A DNA stretch of 53,019 nucleotides from Staphylococcus coagulans (GCF_002901995.1 NZ_PPQN01000023.1:1-53019); one strand, 5' to 3'. Shown: positions 1 to 8,452, numbered from the stretch's first letter. The notes: a model not told the origin generated them from the letters alone. Made by a program: numbers and translations.

Positions 1-100
1 CGGTTGGTTGATTTTCTCAGTGCCCTTATAAGGGCTGGTCAGTAACAGAGGCTTTCAGCCGAAGAACAAACCACCCGTTCACACGGGTGGTTTTGATTAT
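1..100 (+). mobile_element. Likely 3' end remnant of an IS200/IS605-family element
   Basis: Two hairpins lie in tandem. One is a GCCCTTATAAGGGC palindrome near 23-36. The other has CCACCCG/CGGGTGG arms at 71-90, with AAA before and TTTT after. From memory, subterminal hairpins of this form, with a short linker between them, follow the stop codon of IS200-type Y1 transposases in Gram-positive bacteria. The transposase itself would lie upstream of the window, so only the tail can be judged. The second hairpin could equally be read as the rho-independent terminator of any upstream gene. Confidence is limited because no coding part is present. Confidence 0.4.
68..94 (+). terminator. Hairpin with T-run at the end of the upstream element
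   Basis: A 7-bp GC-rich stem (CCACCCG/CGGGTGG) with a 6-nt loop is extended by AAA/TTT pairs and followed by TTTTG. It separates whatever lies upstream from the Rex-boxed operon that starts at 257. Confidence 0.6.
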
Positions 101-156
101 CATTTAGGCTGTTTTTTTATTAGGTGTGAGATTGTGATGAAGCAGTTGTGACATAT

Positions 157-174
157 TTGTGATTAATTTCACAA
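157..174. promoter_or_regulatory. Rex operator upstream of the LDH-like gene
   Basis: TTGTGATTAATTTCACAA matches the Rex consensus TTGTGAA-N4-TTCACAA at 13 of 14 defined positions. It sits 5 bp upstream of the -35 element at 180. Further TTGTGA half-sites occur at about 133 and 146. Rex is the NADH-sensing repressor of fermentation genes in Gram-positives, so expression should rise when NADH accumulates. Confidence 0.75.
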
Positions 175-179
175 AAGTA

Positions 180-208
180 TTGTAAAACACAAAATATTGA
201 CTTATGAT
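180..208 (+). promoter_or_regulatory. Promoter of the LDH-like operon
   Basis: TTGTAA (180-185) and TATGAT (203-208) are separated by 17 bp. Transcription would start near 215, between the Rex site and the 224-235 palindrome. Confidence 0.65.
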
Positions 209-223
209 AAATTCGAATAAAAC

Positions 224-235
224 GAAACGCGTTTC
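224..235. promoter_or_regulatory. Perfect 12-bp palindrome in the leader, candidate IclR operator
   Basis: GAAACGCGTTTC is a perfect palindrome about 10 bp downstream of the predicted start site, a typical roadblock position. It resembles a cre site, but the central CG dinucleotide does not fall at the right phase. The IclR-family protein encoded at the end of the same operon is the obvious candidate ligand (inference). Confidence 0.45.
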
Positions 236-256
236 ATTTTGAGAGGATGAAGGAAA

Positions 257-1186
257 ATGAATAAAGTCAGTATTATTGGTGCAGGTGCAGTTGGTGCGAC
301 AACGGCCTATTTATTGTCTAATACAGAATGGATTGACGAAGTGGTTTTAGTCGACTTAGACAAGGCGCGTGCAACGGGGCAAGCCCTCGATATGATGCAT
401 GGTGTCGGGGTGTCGACTTCAAGAAAAGTGACGGCAGGGGATTATGCAGATACAGAGGATTCAGATATTGTGGTTATTACGATTGGGGTACCTGAAAAAG
501 TCGGTGAATCCCGACTCGTTCCTATGCAAAAAAATGCAGATATTTTGAAAGACATCGTACCGCAGATTGTGAACTATAGCCCTAAAACCAAAATTATTAC
601 TGTGAGCAACCCGGTCGATATATTAGCGTATATGACCTATCAAGTTGCCCCTATCCCAACTGCCAATGTGATAGGTCTAGGGACTTTGCTAGATACTTCA
701 AGATTAAAATATATTTTGAGTGACTATTTCAATATCAGTCCACAAAGTATTACAGCTTCTGTTGTAGGGGAGCATGGTGATGCACAAGTTGTATTGTGGA
801 GTCAAACACGAATTGGTGGCTTGTCCGTTCAAGATTTTGCTCAAACACAAGGTATGACCTTGCCACATGATTTTACTGAAGTCATTGCGCAACGTGTTAA
901 AGAGACAGCTTTTGATGTTTGGCAAATGAAAGGGCCTAATTGTTTTTGTGTTGCAGATGCGATTAAATGCCTAATCGATGCATTATGTCACTCAGAAAGA
1001 CGTATTTTACCTGTATCTCACTTATATCAAACGCAAACAGGGAAAGAGGTTTATATCAGCCTACCTAGCATTGTCAGTCGCCAAGGTGTGGAACAACGGT
1101 TACCACAGTTGTTAAATGAAAAAGAGCATGCACAGTTATATGCTTCATGCGACGTGATGAGAAGCTACATTGATCAGTTAAAATGA
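257..1186 (+). CDS. LDH/MDH-family 2-hydroxyacid dehydrogenase, atypical specificity residue
   Basis: This 309-residue protein has the L-lactate/malate dehydrogenase fold. The NAD-binding GAGAVGA motif is at residues 8-14. The catalytic core is complete: Arg86 (mobile loop), Asp146, Arg149 and His173 in GEHGDAQ, equivalent to R109, D168, R171 and H195 of LDH. The residue that selects substrate (LDH Gln102, MDH Arg102) is Glu80 here, in GVPEKVGESR, and the position equivalent to Thr246 appears to be Ile. It is therefore probably not an ordinary lactate dehydrogenase, although databases would likely name it so. An AGGATGAAGGAA ribosome site precedes the ATG. It leads an operon with a YjiH-type membrane protein and an IclR regulator, and lies behind a Rex site, which suggests NADH recycling with an imported or excreted 2-oxo/2-hydroxy acid. 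Confidence 0.8.
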   Translation: MNKVSIIGAGAVGATTAYLLSNTEWIDEVVLVDLDKARATGQALDMMHGVGVSTSRKVTAGDYADTEDSDIVVITIGVPEKVGESRLVPMQKNADILKDIVPQIVNYSPKTKIITVSNPVDILAYMTYQVAPIPTANVIGLGTLLDTSRLKYILSDYFNISPQSITASVVGEHGDAQVVLWSQTRIGGLSVQDFAQTQGMTLPHDFTEVIAQRVKETAFDVWQMKGPNCFCVADAIKCLIDALCHSERRILPVSHLYQTQTGKEVYISLPSIVSRQGVEQRLPQLLNEKEHAQLYASCDVMRSYIDQLK

Positions 1187-1223
1187 CTCGGGTTACGATA
1201 CTAATAATAAGGAAGTTTTGAAG

Positions 1224-2582
1224 ATGAATAAAAAAGCTAATGCAACTTTAAAAGGGACACGTGATATTAAAAATTTAATTAAATTTATTGTTGCTACGTT
1301 AATCGGGATTATAATTGTTTTGATTCCATTCTCATTTGCCAATGGTGTAGATACGATTTTGTTCCATTATATCAAGGTCTTTGTAGGTGCATTTCAATTT
1401 CCAATCACGCTACTCATCGCACTTATCTTTTGTATCAGTACGATAATGGCTATCATTGATCAAATTTGGAAGCCTGATTTTATTCGACAAAACCGCACAT
1501 TAAAACCTTTGTTTTCAACGACACCTTTTTATACAGTCAACCGTATATTAGGAACATTGATTACACTCATGTGTTTGTTCCATATTGGACCGACATTTCT
1601 TATCTCTGAAGACACAGGTACAACGATGGTGAATTTAGCTGTTCAACTATCAGTGATTGTGCCCATTATGCTGTTATTTCAAACGTTTATTCTAGAATTT
1701 GGCGCTATGGAGTTTATTGGAGAGCTGATTGGTTTCCTTATCAAGCCTATCTTTAAAATCTCTGAAATCTGTGCAGTCAGTGCAATCAGTGCTTGGGTTG
1801 GACCGGGTAATGCGGCCATCTTAGCTTCGAAAGAGCTTTTTGAAAAAGGTTACTATACGGTTAAAGAAACCGCAATTTTAGGTAGTCAGTTTTCTACGTC
1901 GAGTATTGGTTGGGTTGTCCTCGTCTGCAGTGTGTTAGACGTCGTTGATTACTTTGGATATATCTTTCTTGGAATTACAATTATTGGAATGATTGTTGCA
2001 TTCATATGTGTTCGTATTCCACCGATTTCGCAGTACCCGGACACGTATGTAGATGGTACGATAAAAACAGAGGAATCAACAGCTACACATCATCAAAAGT
2101 TTAAAACAGCTACTGTAATGGCTACAAAACGTGCTTCTGAAGTGACTGCGAGTAACTTTATAAATAAAAAAGACAATATGATGTTTTACGTTGTTTGGTT
2201 AATGCCGATTATCGTATGTTGGGGCACATTGGCATTAGCGATCTCGGTTTATACACCAGTTTTAGCATGGATTTCTTATCCAATTCAGTGGATTTTACAG
2301 ATTGCAGGTATTCCTGAAGCCGCAACAACAGCGAGTGCCATCATGTCAGGCTTTGCAGATAATTATTTGCCAGTTATTTTAGGTTCACATATTACAGAAA
2401 CTTCAAGTAAAGTTGTTATCGCAATGATGAGTATTTTACAATTAATCTTTTTATCTGAAATTGCGACGTTACTGACTTCAGCGAATGCGATCAAAAAATT
2501 TTCACATATTGTCATTATTTTCTTGGAAAGAACGTTCATTGCCCTCCCTTTTGTGATATTATTTGTTAAACTTTTATTTTAG
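1224..2582 (+). CDS. YjiH-family membrane protein (nucleoside recognition/Gate fold), putative transporter
   Basis: This is a polytopic membrane protein of about 452 residues with roughly ten hydrophobic segments. It resembles YjiH-type proteins with nucleoside-recognition (Gate) domains. A conserved-looking WVGPGNAAILASKELFEKG stretch lies near residue 190, and a matching ASAIMSGFADNYLPVILGS stretch lies near residue 375, as in internally duplicated Gate proteins. The substrate is unknown. The start is taken at ATG 1224 because AAGGAAG at 1209-1215 is well spaced from it; TTG 1218 would be too close. The gene sits 37 bp downstream of the LDH-like gene and 33 bp upstream of the IclR gene, so it probably carries the substrate or product of that enzyme (inference). 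Confidence 0.7.
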   Translation: MNKKANATLKGTRDIKNLIKFIVATLIGIIIVLIPFSFANGVDTILFHYIKVFVGAFQFPITLLIALIFCISTIMAIIDQIWKPDFIRQNRTLKPLFSTTPFYTVNRILGTLITLMCLFHIGPTFLISEDTGTTMVNLAVQLSVIVPIMLLFQTFILEFGAMEFIGELIGFLIKPIFKISEICAVSAISAWVGPGNAAILASKELFEKGYYTVKETAILGSQFSTSSIGWVVLVCSVLDVVDYFGYIFLGITIIGMIVAFICVRIPPISQYPDTYVDGTIKTEESTATHHQKFKTATVMATKRASEVTASNFINKKDNMMFYVVWLMPIIVCWGTLALAISVYTPVLAWISYPIQWILQIAGIPEAATTASAIMSGFADNYLPVILGSHITETSSKVVIAMMSILQLIFLSEIATLLTSANAIKKFSHIVIIFLERTFIALPFVILFVKLLF

Positions 2583-2615
2583 TCATTGCGTGAAAAAAGA
2601 AGGAAGTGACTTAAG

Positions 2616-3377
2616 TTGGCAGATTATACCCCGATTAAAACGGTCGTCCAAGCGTTCGAAATTTTAGATTTACTGTCAGACAATCAAAAGATGGGTATCA
2701 GTGAAATGGCAAGGGTACTCAGTTTACCTAAAAGCACCATCTACAGAAATCTACGAACGCTTTCTGATTTGGCCATCGTAGAACAAGATATGAATGAAAA
2801 TTACCATCTCGGTTACAAAATTTTAACTTATCAAAATCAAATTAAAAGTACAGATGCGCTCGTGAATCAACTGAAAACTTTTATGCAAAATTTAGTTCGA
2901 ACAACTGGCGAATCTGTAAATCTTGGGATATTGCTTGAGGATGAGGTGCTGATTTTACACACCGAATATGGTGATCAGTACACATTACAAACCCATCTGT
3001 CACCGACAACGCCGCTTCATTGTTCTGGAATTGGTAAATTATTTCTGCATGCATGGTCTGATGAAAAACTTACAGCTTATTTTTCTAGGGCTGAACGTCG
3101 AACAATTCACACGATAACAGAACTGGAACCATTTAAAGCACATATGGCAGCACGTGCGGATGCCCATTTAGCGATAGATAATGAAGAATACGAATATGGT
3201 TTAATGTGTATCGCAACGCCGATTTTAGACGCACATCATCAAATCCGTGCAGCGCTGAGTATCTCAGGTCCGGTCAGTCGTTTAGAGCATAAAGGTTTAT
3301 CCACGATTAAAACAGCGTTGTTAAATGAAGCCCAAGAAGCGACCGATTATCTTCAAAATATTGGTTATTGGAAGTGA
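2616..3377 (+). CDS. IclR-family transcriptional regulator
   Basis: This 253-residue regulator has an N-terminal winged HTH (about residues 8-65, with MGISEMARVLSLPKSTIYRNL as recognition region). The C-terminal IclR effector domain is marked by PLHCSGIGKLFLHAW near residue 135 and a later EYEYGLMCIATPILD segment. IclR proteins usually control catabolic operons and bind small organic acids. The start is TTG at 2616, preceded by AAGAAGGAAGTG; no ATG fits better. It is the third gene of the LDH-like operon, so the ligand is likely the substrate of that pathway and the 224-235 palindrome a possible operator. An operon-embedded local regulator is the simplest reading. Confidence 0.85.
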   Translation: MADYTPIKTVVQAFEILDLLSDNQKMGISEMARVLSLPKSTIYRNLRTLSDLAIVEQDMNENYHLGYKILTYQNQIKSTDALVNQLKTFMQNLVRTTGESVNLGILLEDEVLILHTEYGDQYTLQTHLSPTTPLHCSGIGKLFLHAWSDEKLTAYFSRAERRTIHTITELEPFKAHMAARADAHLAIDNEEYEYGLMCIATPILDAHHQIRAALSISGPVSRLEHKGLSTIKTALLNEAQEATDYLQNIGYWK

Positions 3378-3419
3378 AAGCTAGACGATACAATCTTTTG
3401 AAAAGTGAAACAAAAAGAA

Positions 3420-3480
3420 ACACACCCATCTAAGCGGGGGTAAGTTTTTTCTGCTTAGTATGGGTGTGATTTTATTTTTT
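3420..3480. terminator. Convergent terminator between the IclR gene and the permease gene
   Basis: A long stem (CACACCCAT and CTAAGC pairing with GCTTAG and ATGGGTGTG) is followed by TTTTATTTTTT on the plus strand and by a T-rich run on the minus strand. It can serve both converging operons. Confidence 0.8.
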
Positions 3481-3528
3481 TATATTATAGACGGTGCTAT
3501 GTTTAATTTAATGAGTTAAGAGGTTCAT

Positions 3529-4851
3529 TTAAGAATGTTGTGTCTTTTTCTGATAGTAATAAATCGGAATGCCTATCATTGTGACCCCGATACCTACGAT
3601 TGCAAGAAGGGGCTGTGTGAATAGGGTATTAAGCAAGACAAAAGTACCTGCTAAAAGTGCAATCGCTGGTATAACGGGGTACAATGGCACTTTATATGGA
3701 CGATGTAATTGAGGCTCTCGTTTTCTAAGTATAAATACTGCTAAGAAAGCCATACAATAAAATGTCCATATGACAAATATGAGCATATTTGTAATTGTGT
3801 CAAAAGCACCCAAGAGCATCATAATCGATGCAATGATGATTTGGATGATACCACCTAGCCATGGTGTGCGTGATGGTAATAAGTCTAAAAATAAACGCTT
3901 AAACGGAAGTTGATCGTGTTCTGCCATGGCATATGGAATACGCATCCCTGTCATCGTATAGCCATTCATCGTGCCATATACAGAAATCAAAATACCGATT
4001 GTGACTAATTTTCCGCCACCTGCACCAAATAATATAGAAGACGCTTCGCTTGCGGCATTCAAATTGCCTTCAATTTGGTGAAGTGGGAGAGTCATTAAAA
4101 ATGTTGCGTTAATGAGTAAATAAACAATCATAACAAGACCGATACCGAGTGCAATCGCACCTGGTAAATCTTTTTTAGGGTTTTTCATTTCCCCGGCAAT
4201 ATTACCGACGTGGATCCAACCATCATATGCAAACATGGTTGCAAGTAGGCCTGCACCAATCGCTTCAAACCAGTTAGAGTCAGTACCATTTACAACGGGA
4301 AAGAGCGAAAATGATACATCACTACTATGAAAGAAACCAATGATGACAATCAGCGCAATTGGGATTAACTTGATGACGAGTGTGATAGATTGTAAAGTCC
4401 CGCCTGCCTTAGAGCCAAGAAAATTAATGAGTAGTATGGATACTGCACTGATGATAGCAATCGGTAATAACAAAGATGTCGTTAAATGCAATAAATTAAT
4501 AATTTGAGTTGCAAATATAATCGCAAGTGCGGCGATATTTGCTGGAAAGTAAATAAATGCTTGCGCCCATCCAGACAAAAATCCCCAAAAGTCTCCATAT
4601 GTGTATTCAATATATTTCGTGAGGCCACCTGTTTCAGGAATCGCTGCTGCGAGTTCAGCGCCGGTCAAACCTGCGCATATCGTCATAATACCACCTAGCA
4701 ACCATACAAACAGGGCCATACTCGTAGAGCCAGTGACTTCACTTACACTTGATACTTTAAAAAATACACCCGCGCCAATGACTGAGCCCATCACAAGTGA
4801 AAGAGATGCGAAAAAGCCGATGTTTTTCTTTAAAGCTGTATCTGTACTCAT
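3529..4851 (-). CDS. APC-family amino-acid permease
   Basis: A 440-residue polytopic protein of the amino acid-polyamine-organocation superfamily, SteT/LAT-like, with about twelve membrane segments. The first helix carries the family signature GSVIGAGVFFK (residues 22-32), which forms the unwound substrate site. A second GLTGAELAAAIPETGG block lies in helix 2. The start ATG has GGAGG 8 nt upstream. It is the third gene of the minus-strand run ald-tdcB-permease, 32 bp after tdcB. This suggests uptake or exchange of alanine, serine or threonine for the two catabolic enzymes. The substrate is inferred from context only. Confidence 0.8.
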   Translation of the reverse strand: MSTDTALKKNIGFFASLSLVMGSVIGAGVFFKVSSVSEVTGSTSMALFVWLLGGIMTICAGLTGAELAAAIPETGGLTKYIEYTYGDFWGFLSGWAQAFIYFPANIAALAIIFATQIINLLHLTTSLLLPIAIISAVSILLINFLGSKAGGTLQSITLVIKLIPIALIVIIGFFHSSDVSFSLFPVVNGTDSNWFEAIGAGLLATMFAYDGWIHVGNIAGEMKNPKKDLPGAIALGIGLVMIVYLLINATFLMTLPLHQIEGNLNAASEASSILFGAGGGKLVTIGILISVYGTMNGYTMTGMRIPYAMAEHDQLPFKRLFLDLLPSRTPWLGGIIQIIIASIMMLLGAFDTITNMLIFVIWTFYCMAFLAVFILRKREPQLHRPYKVPLYPVIPAIALLAGTFVLLNTLFTQPLLAIVGIGVTMIGIPIYYYQKKTQHS

Positions 4852-4883
4852 GCTGTTGCCTCCAATTCTCTTGTTAGGATGGA

Positions 4884-5924
4884 CTAACCTACGACGCCTT
4901 TACTTGTGTCTGCAGGTTTTAATAAGTCATCGATAATATGTGAAACGCGAGTGAGGTCAACGTTACCTCCAGAGACTAAAGCGACAATATTTTTACCTTT
5001 AATCCAACGTGGATCGATTTTACCACTTAATAAGGCGGCTGTTGGTAATGCACCTGCACCTTCAGTAATGATTTTTGTCCGTTGCATTAAATGACGCATT
5101 GCGTTTGCAATTTCATCTTCTGAAACTAAAACGAATTCATCTACTAATTTTTCAACTACAGCATAAGTTTTGTCACCAGGGATTGCAACTTCTGTACCAT
5201 CTGCAATCGTGTGTGCTGTGAATTGTGAAGTAATCTCTCCTGCCTTAATCGATGTTGCCATACCGTGCACATTTTCAGATTGTACACCAATGATATGAAT
5301 GGATGGATTGAATGATTTTAAAGCGGTTGCTAGTCCAGAAATCAAACCACCGCCACCAACCGGTACAATGACAGTATCGACATCCCAAATTTGATCTAAT
5401 ATTTCTAGACCGATTGTTCCTTGACCAGCCATAACTTCACAATCATCATAAGGATGCACAATCGTTTTACCTGTTTCTTGTGCCAACTGCTCCATATAAA
5501 GCCGGGAATCATTAAAAGTTTCGCCTTTGAGAATGACTTCAGCGCCGTACCCTCGGGTGGCCTCTTGTTTTGAAATAGGTGCTTCTTCGGGCATCACAAC
5601 AGTTGCATCAATACCGAGGAGTTGCCCAGTGAGCGCAAGACCTTGTGCATGGTTGCCGGCAGAAGCCGTAATAATACCTTTTGCTTTTTGTTCATCTGAT
5701 AAATGCAAGATTTTATTAAGGGCACCTCTAAATTTGAATGAACCGGTGTATTGCATATTCTCAAGTTTTAAAAAAACGTTACCACCTGTAATATTGTTAC
5801 TTAGAAACATTGATTTAATGAGGGGTGTTTCGCGAACGTAATCTTGAATTTTCATTTTTGCTTCTTTAACGTCTTGAATATTACAGTATTTTTCAGTTTG
5901 TATCATGACAGCATTTGTTGCCAT
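4884..5924 (-). CDS. tdcB: Catabolic threonine/serine ammonia-lyase
   Basis: A 346-residue PLP enzyme that deaminates threonine to 2-oxobutyrate (and serine to pyruvate). The PLP lysine is Lys64 in GSFKFRGA, and the phosphate-binding glycine loop VGGGGLISG lies near residue 185. No C-terminal ACT-type regulatory domain is present, which separates it from biosynthetic IlvA. The ending ADTSKGVVG and the length agree with my recollection of S. aureus TdcB. The start is placed at ATG 5924, because the AAAAGAGG ribosome site abuts the upstream TTG 5933 and ATG 5930 too closely. It lies between ald and the permease on the same strand, 36 bp from ald, and is almost certainly cotranscribed with them. 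Confidence 0.93.
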   Translation of the reverse strand: MATNAVMIQTEKYCNIQDVKEAKMKIQDYVRETPLIKSMFLSNNITGGNVFLKLENMQYTGSFKFRGALNKILHLSDEQKAKGIITASAGNHAQGLALTGQLLGIDATVVMPEEAPISKQEATRGYGAEVILKGETFNDSRLYMEQLAQETGKTIVHPYDDCEVMAGQGTIGLEILDQIWDVDTVIVPVGGGGLISGLATALKSFNPSIHIIGVQSENVHGMATSIKAGEITSQFTAHTIADGTEVAIPGDKTYAVVEKLVDEFVLVSEDEIANAMRHLMQRTKIITEGAGALPTAALLSGKIDPRWIKGKNIVALVSGGNVDLTRVSHIIDDLLKPADTSKGVVG

Positions 5925-5960
5925 AATCATCAACCTCTTTTCAAATTTATAATGGACGCG

Positions 5961-7076
5961 CTAGATTAGATCTTCTAATTTTTCATACGGCATATCATGT
6001 GATTCGGCCAAGCCTTGATTTGTAATGTGGCCTTGATAAATATTGACGCCGGATGCTAAAACAGGATTTTCTTTAATCGCTTGTTCAATGCCTTTGTTGC
6101 TAATTTCAGATAAGAAATCAATGTTACCAGCTGCTAACACCATTGTTGAGGTACGAGGGACAGCGCCAGGTTGGTTAGGTACAGCATAGTGAATAACACC
6201 ATCTTCAACATATATTGGATCACCAATTGTTGTTGGACGAATGCCTTCAACGGTACCACCTTGATCAATGGCAATATCAACAAGAACGGAGCCTTTTTTC
6301 ATACGACGTACCATCTCTCTAGTGACAAGTTTAGGTGGTTTTGAGCCTGGGATTAAAATTGTTGAAATAAAGACATCAGCTGTTTGGATTTCACGGGCTA
6401 AGTTGGCTTCATTAGATTTCACGACAGTGACGTTATCGTTTTTGAAGTGTGATTCAAGCCAAGCAATACGTTCATCTTTTAATTCAATTATGACGACTTC
6501 AGCTTGCAGACCTAAAGCAATTGTCGCTGCATTTAATCCCGCAGAGCCTCCGCCAAAGATAACCACTTTACCAGCAGGAATGCCTGAAATGGCATCAATT
6601 CCAGAAATTAAAATACCTTCACCTTGGTGTTGTGCTTCTAAATAATAAGCACCCATTAACATTGAACGACGACCTGCAATGGCACTCATAGGCTCTAATA
6701 AAATGGCTTTTCCATCTTGTTCAATGGTTTCTCCACCAATCGCAGTAACTCCTGCTTGTTGCATCTTTTCAACTGTTTTTTTAGATGATGCAAGGTGTTG
6801 AAAGCCCCAAATCACTTGTCCTTTTTTGAAATATTGGAATTCTTTTTCATGAGGCTCTTTAACTTTAATAATTAAATCAGCTTCCCAACATTTTTCATGT
6901 GAAGCAATTATTGCACCTGCAGCTTCATAAGCTTCGTTTGTAAAACCAGAACCTGCGCCTGCATCATGCTCAACATAGACTTCATGTCCCTGATCTTTAA
7001 GAATTTGAGCATTTTCAGGTGTACAGCCGACACGACCTTCGCCAGCTTTTAATTCTTTGACAATACCAATTTTCAT
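5961..7076 (-). CDS. ald: Alanine dehydrogenase
   Basis: A 371-residue NAD-dependent alanine dehydrogenase that interconverts alanine and pyruvate with ammonia. The N-terminal substrate domain holds the expected Lys73 (KVKEP) and His94 (GFQHLASSK). The Rossmann loop is GGGSAGLNAA near residue 172. The start is ATG 7076 with AGGAG 9 nt upstream; the open frame extends 37 codons further but without a ribosome site or homologous sequence. It is the first gene of ald-tdcB-permease. A Rex-like box lies about 110 bp upstream, which would fit induction when NADH is high. The unit supplies pyruvate and 2-oxobutyrate from amino acids. Confidence 0.95.
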   Translation of the reverse strand: MKIGIVKELKAGEGRVGCTPENAQILKDQGHEVYVEHDAGAGSGFTNEAYEAAGAIIASHEKCWEADLIIKVKEPHEKEFQYFKKGQVIWGFQHLASSKKTVEKMQQAGVTAIGGETIEQDGKAILLEPMSAIAGRRSMLMGAYYLEAQHQGEGILISGIDAISGIPAGKVVIFGGGSAGLNAATIALGLQAEVVIIELKDERIAWLESHFKNDNVTVVKSNEANLAREIQTADVFISTILIPGSKPPKLVTREMVRRMKKGSVLVDIAIDQGGTVEGIRPTTIGDPIYVEDGVIHYAVPNQPGAVPRTSTMVLAAGNIDFLSEISNKGIEQAIKENPVLASGVNIYQGHITNQGLAESHDMPYEKLEDLI

Positions 7077-7187
7077 GCAAACCACTCCTAGTGAGGAAAT
7101 TGAAATTGAATTTTGATTGAAATAATAAATAAATACCATTTTTAATATTAAAAATAACGTTATAAAGTGTCTATAGCTATAGAGCAT

Positions 7188-7201
7188 GTGAATTAATTCA
7201 C
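7188..7201. promoter_or_regulatory. Rex-like palindrome upstream of ald
   Basis: GTGAATTAATTCAC is a perfect 14-bp palindrome. With flanks it matches 11 of 14 defined positions of the Rex consensus. A second perfect palindrome, CTATAGCTATAG, lies at 7171-7182 between it and ald. Both are in the region where ald regulation is expected, but no clear -35/-10 pair was fixed. Confidence 0.5.
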
Positions 7202-7470
7202 GTAAATAGTAAATGCAAAGTTGTACAATGTCAAATAATAATACGATAAATTTAAAATGAAAATATAATCGGAATCATCTGAATGTTCAAATATTTTATT
7301 TAACCCTTGATAAGATTGCTTACAAAATGTTTCACGACAAAATATTTAAAAGAATAATATTTCTATATAACTGTCTTTTTAAAAGATATTGTAGGATATT
7401 AAAAAGTTTTATGACTATTATATTTGTCATTTTGACAATGATAATGTATATTAAAAAGAAGCATGTGACG

Positions 7471-7671
7471 ATGAGCAATAGATTAAAAGCATTAAGAGCG
7501 AGAAAGGGCTATAACCAAACACAATTAGTGAAACGGGCAGGTATCCCAAGACAAACAGTTTTTTTAATAGAGCGGAACGAATTTACACCCTCGATTTTGA
7601 CAGCAGTTAAAATCTCCCGTGTAATTAAAGAACGTGTCGAAGATGTATTTATTATCGAGGAGGAAGAATGA
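7471..7671 (+). CDS. Small Xre/Cro-CI family regulator (YozG-like)
   Basis: A 66-residue protein that is almost entirely an HTH domain (residues 1-58: LKALRARKGYNQTQLVKRAG then IPRQTVFLIERNEFTPS) ending in an acidic tail EEEE. Such short regulators are usually encoded with a membrane protein, and here the stop codon overlaps the start of the next gene (ATGA). The upstream ribosome site is weak (AAAAAGAAG); a GTG at 7465 is an alternative start. The open frame extends upstream to 7327, but the extra sequence is hydrophobic, AT-rich and lacks a start signal. Its target is unknown, most likely its own promoter. Confidence 0.8.
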   Translation: MSNRLKALRARKGYNQTQLVKRAGIPRQTVFLIERNEFTPSILTAVKISRVIKERVEDVFIIEEEE

Positions 7672-8393
7672 TGAAAGTGAAACGATATATATTATTAATC
7701 CTTTTAGGAGCCGTTATAGGTGGGATAATTGGAGTATCAAGTGACTGGATTGATTTAAAAGGGTGGATGAATGCCGATCAATTCGCAACGACTTCCTTTA
7801 TCATATGGATGACCCTCATTTTTTCAGCACTTATTTTGCTATTGACACTTATTCAGGCCAAAGTACAACATGAAGCGATACGCTATAAAAACCAATTTTC
7901 TAGTCATATGGGCGGGGACCAAACCGACCAGATAGAAAGAAAAGCAAACATTAAGTTTCTCACTGCATCAGTCATTGTTTATGGACAATATGTATTAAGT
8001 TTTATCAGTTTATTACTTTTAGTAATTGGAGGTGCTGATAGTGAGGGTTTACTTATAGGCATGATTCCGTTTTTACTTGTATCGGTGTCAGCGGTGATGG
8101 TCGGGGTGTTTCAACATCGTTTTGACGCTAGAATGCCGAAGTTAGGGGAAGCAAATTATGTTGAAAAAAGTATGCAGATAATGGATGAAGGTGAGCGTCA
8201 CATTGCGATTGTATCGATGTTTAAAGTGTATCACTTTAATATCTCTTTACTGCTTCTCGGTATCTTAGTGTTAGTGTGGATTTCAATTGTTGGAAATTAT
8301 AATCAAGCACCAGGCATCATTGCTTTGATCATCCTTTTCGGATACAATGCTTTTGGTTATTTATGGAAGGTGAGTCGCTTTTATCGTGAATAG
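7668..8393 (+). CDS. Membrane protein, DUF3169-like, partner of the HTH regulator
   Basis: A 241-residue protein with about six membrane segments: one at the N-terminus, one at 45-65, a pair at 105-150 and a pair at 185-230. A soluble part lies around residues 65-100. It resembles the DUF3169 family found next to YozG-like regulators, with no known function. GAGGAGG at 7657-7663 lies 4 nt before ATG 7668 and 7 nt before ATG 7671, so the second may be the real start. Translational coupling with the regulator is clear from the 4-nt overlap. Confidence 0.7.
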   Translation: MMKVKRYILLILLGAVIGGIIGVSSDWIDLKGWMNADQFATTSFIIWMTLIFSALILLLTLIQAKVQHEAIRYKNQFSSHMGGDQTDQIERKANIKFLTASVIVYGQYVLSFISLLLLVIGGADSEGLLIGMIPFLLVSVSAVMVGVFQHRFDARMPKLGEANYVEKSMQIMDEGERHIAIVSMFKVYHFNISLLLLGILVLVWISIVGNYNQAPGIIALIILFGYNAFGYLWKVSRFYRE

Positions 8394-8452
8394 CAGGAAG
8401 TGTGCCGGGGGACTGACCGAACACTGAAGTCACTCTAAAATAGTATGATAAA

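Noticed and set aside
224..235. cre site for CcpA
   Set aside because: The palindrome resembles cre but the central CG is out of phase with TGWAANCGNTNWCA, so it is listed as an unassigned operator.
5961..7187. Alanine dehydrogenase with a 37-residue N-terminal extension
   Set aside because: The extension lacks a ribosome site and the family begins at MKIGIVKE, which has AGGAG correctly placed.
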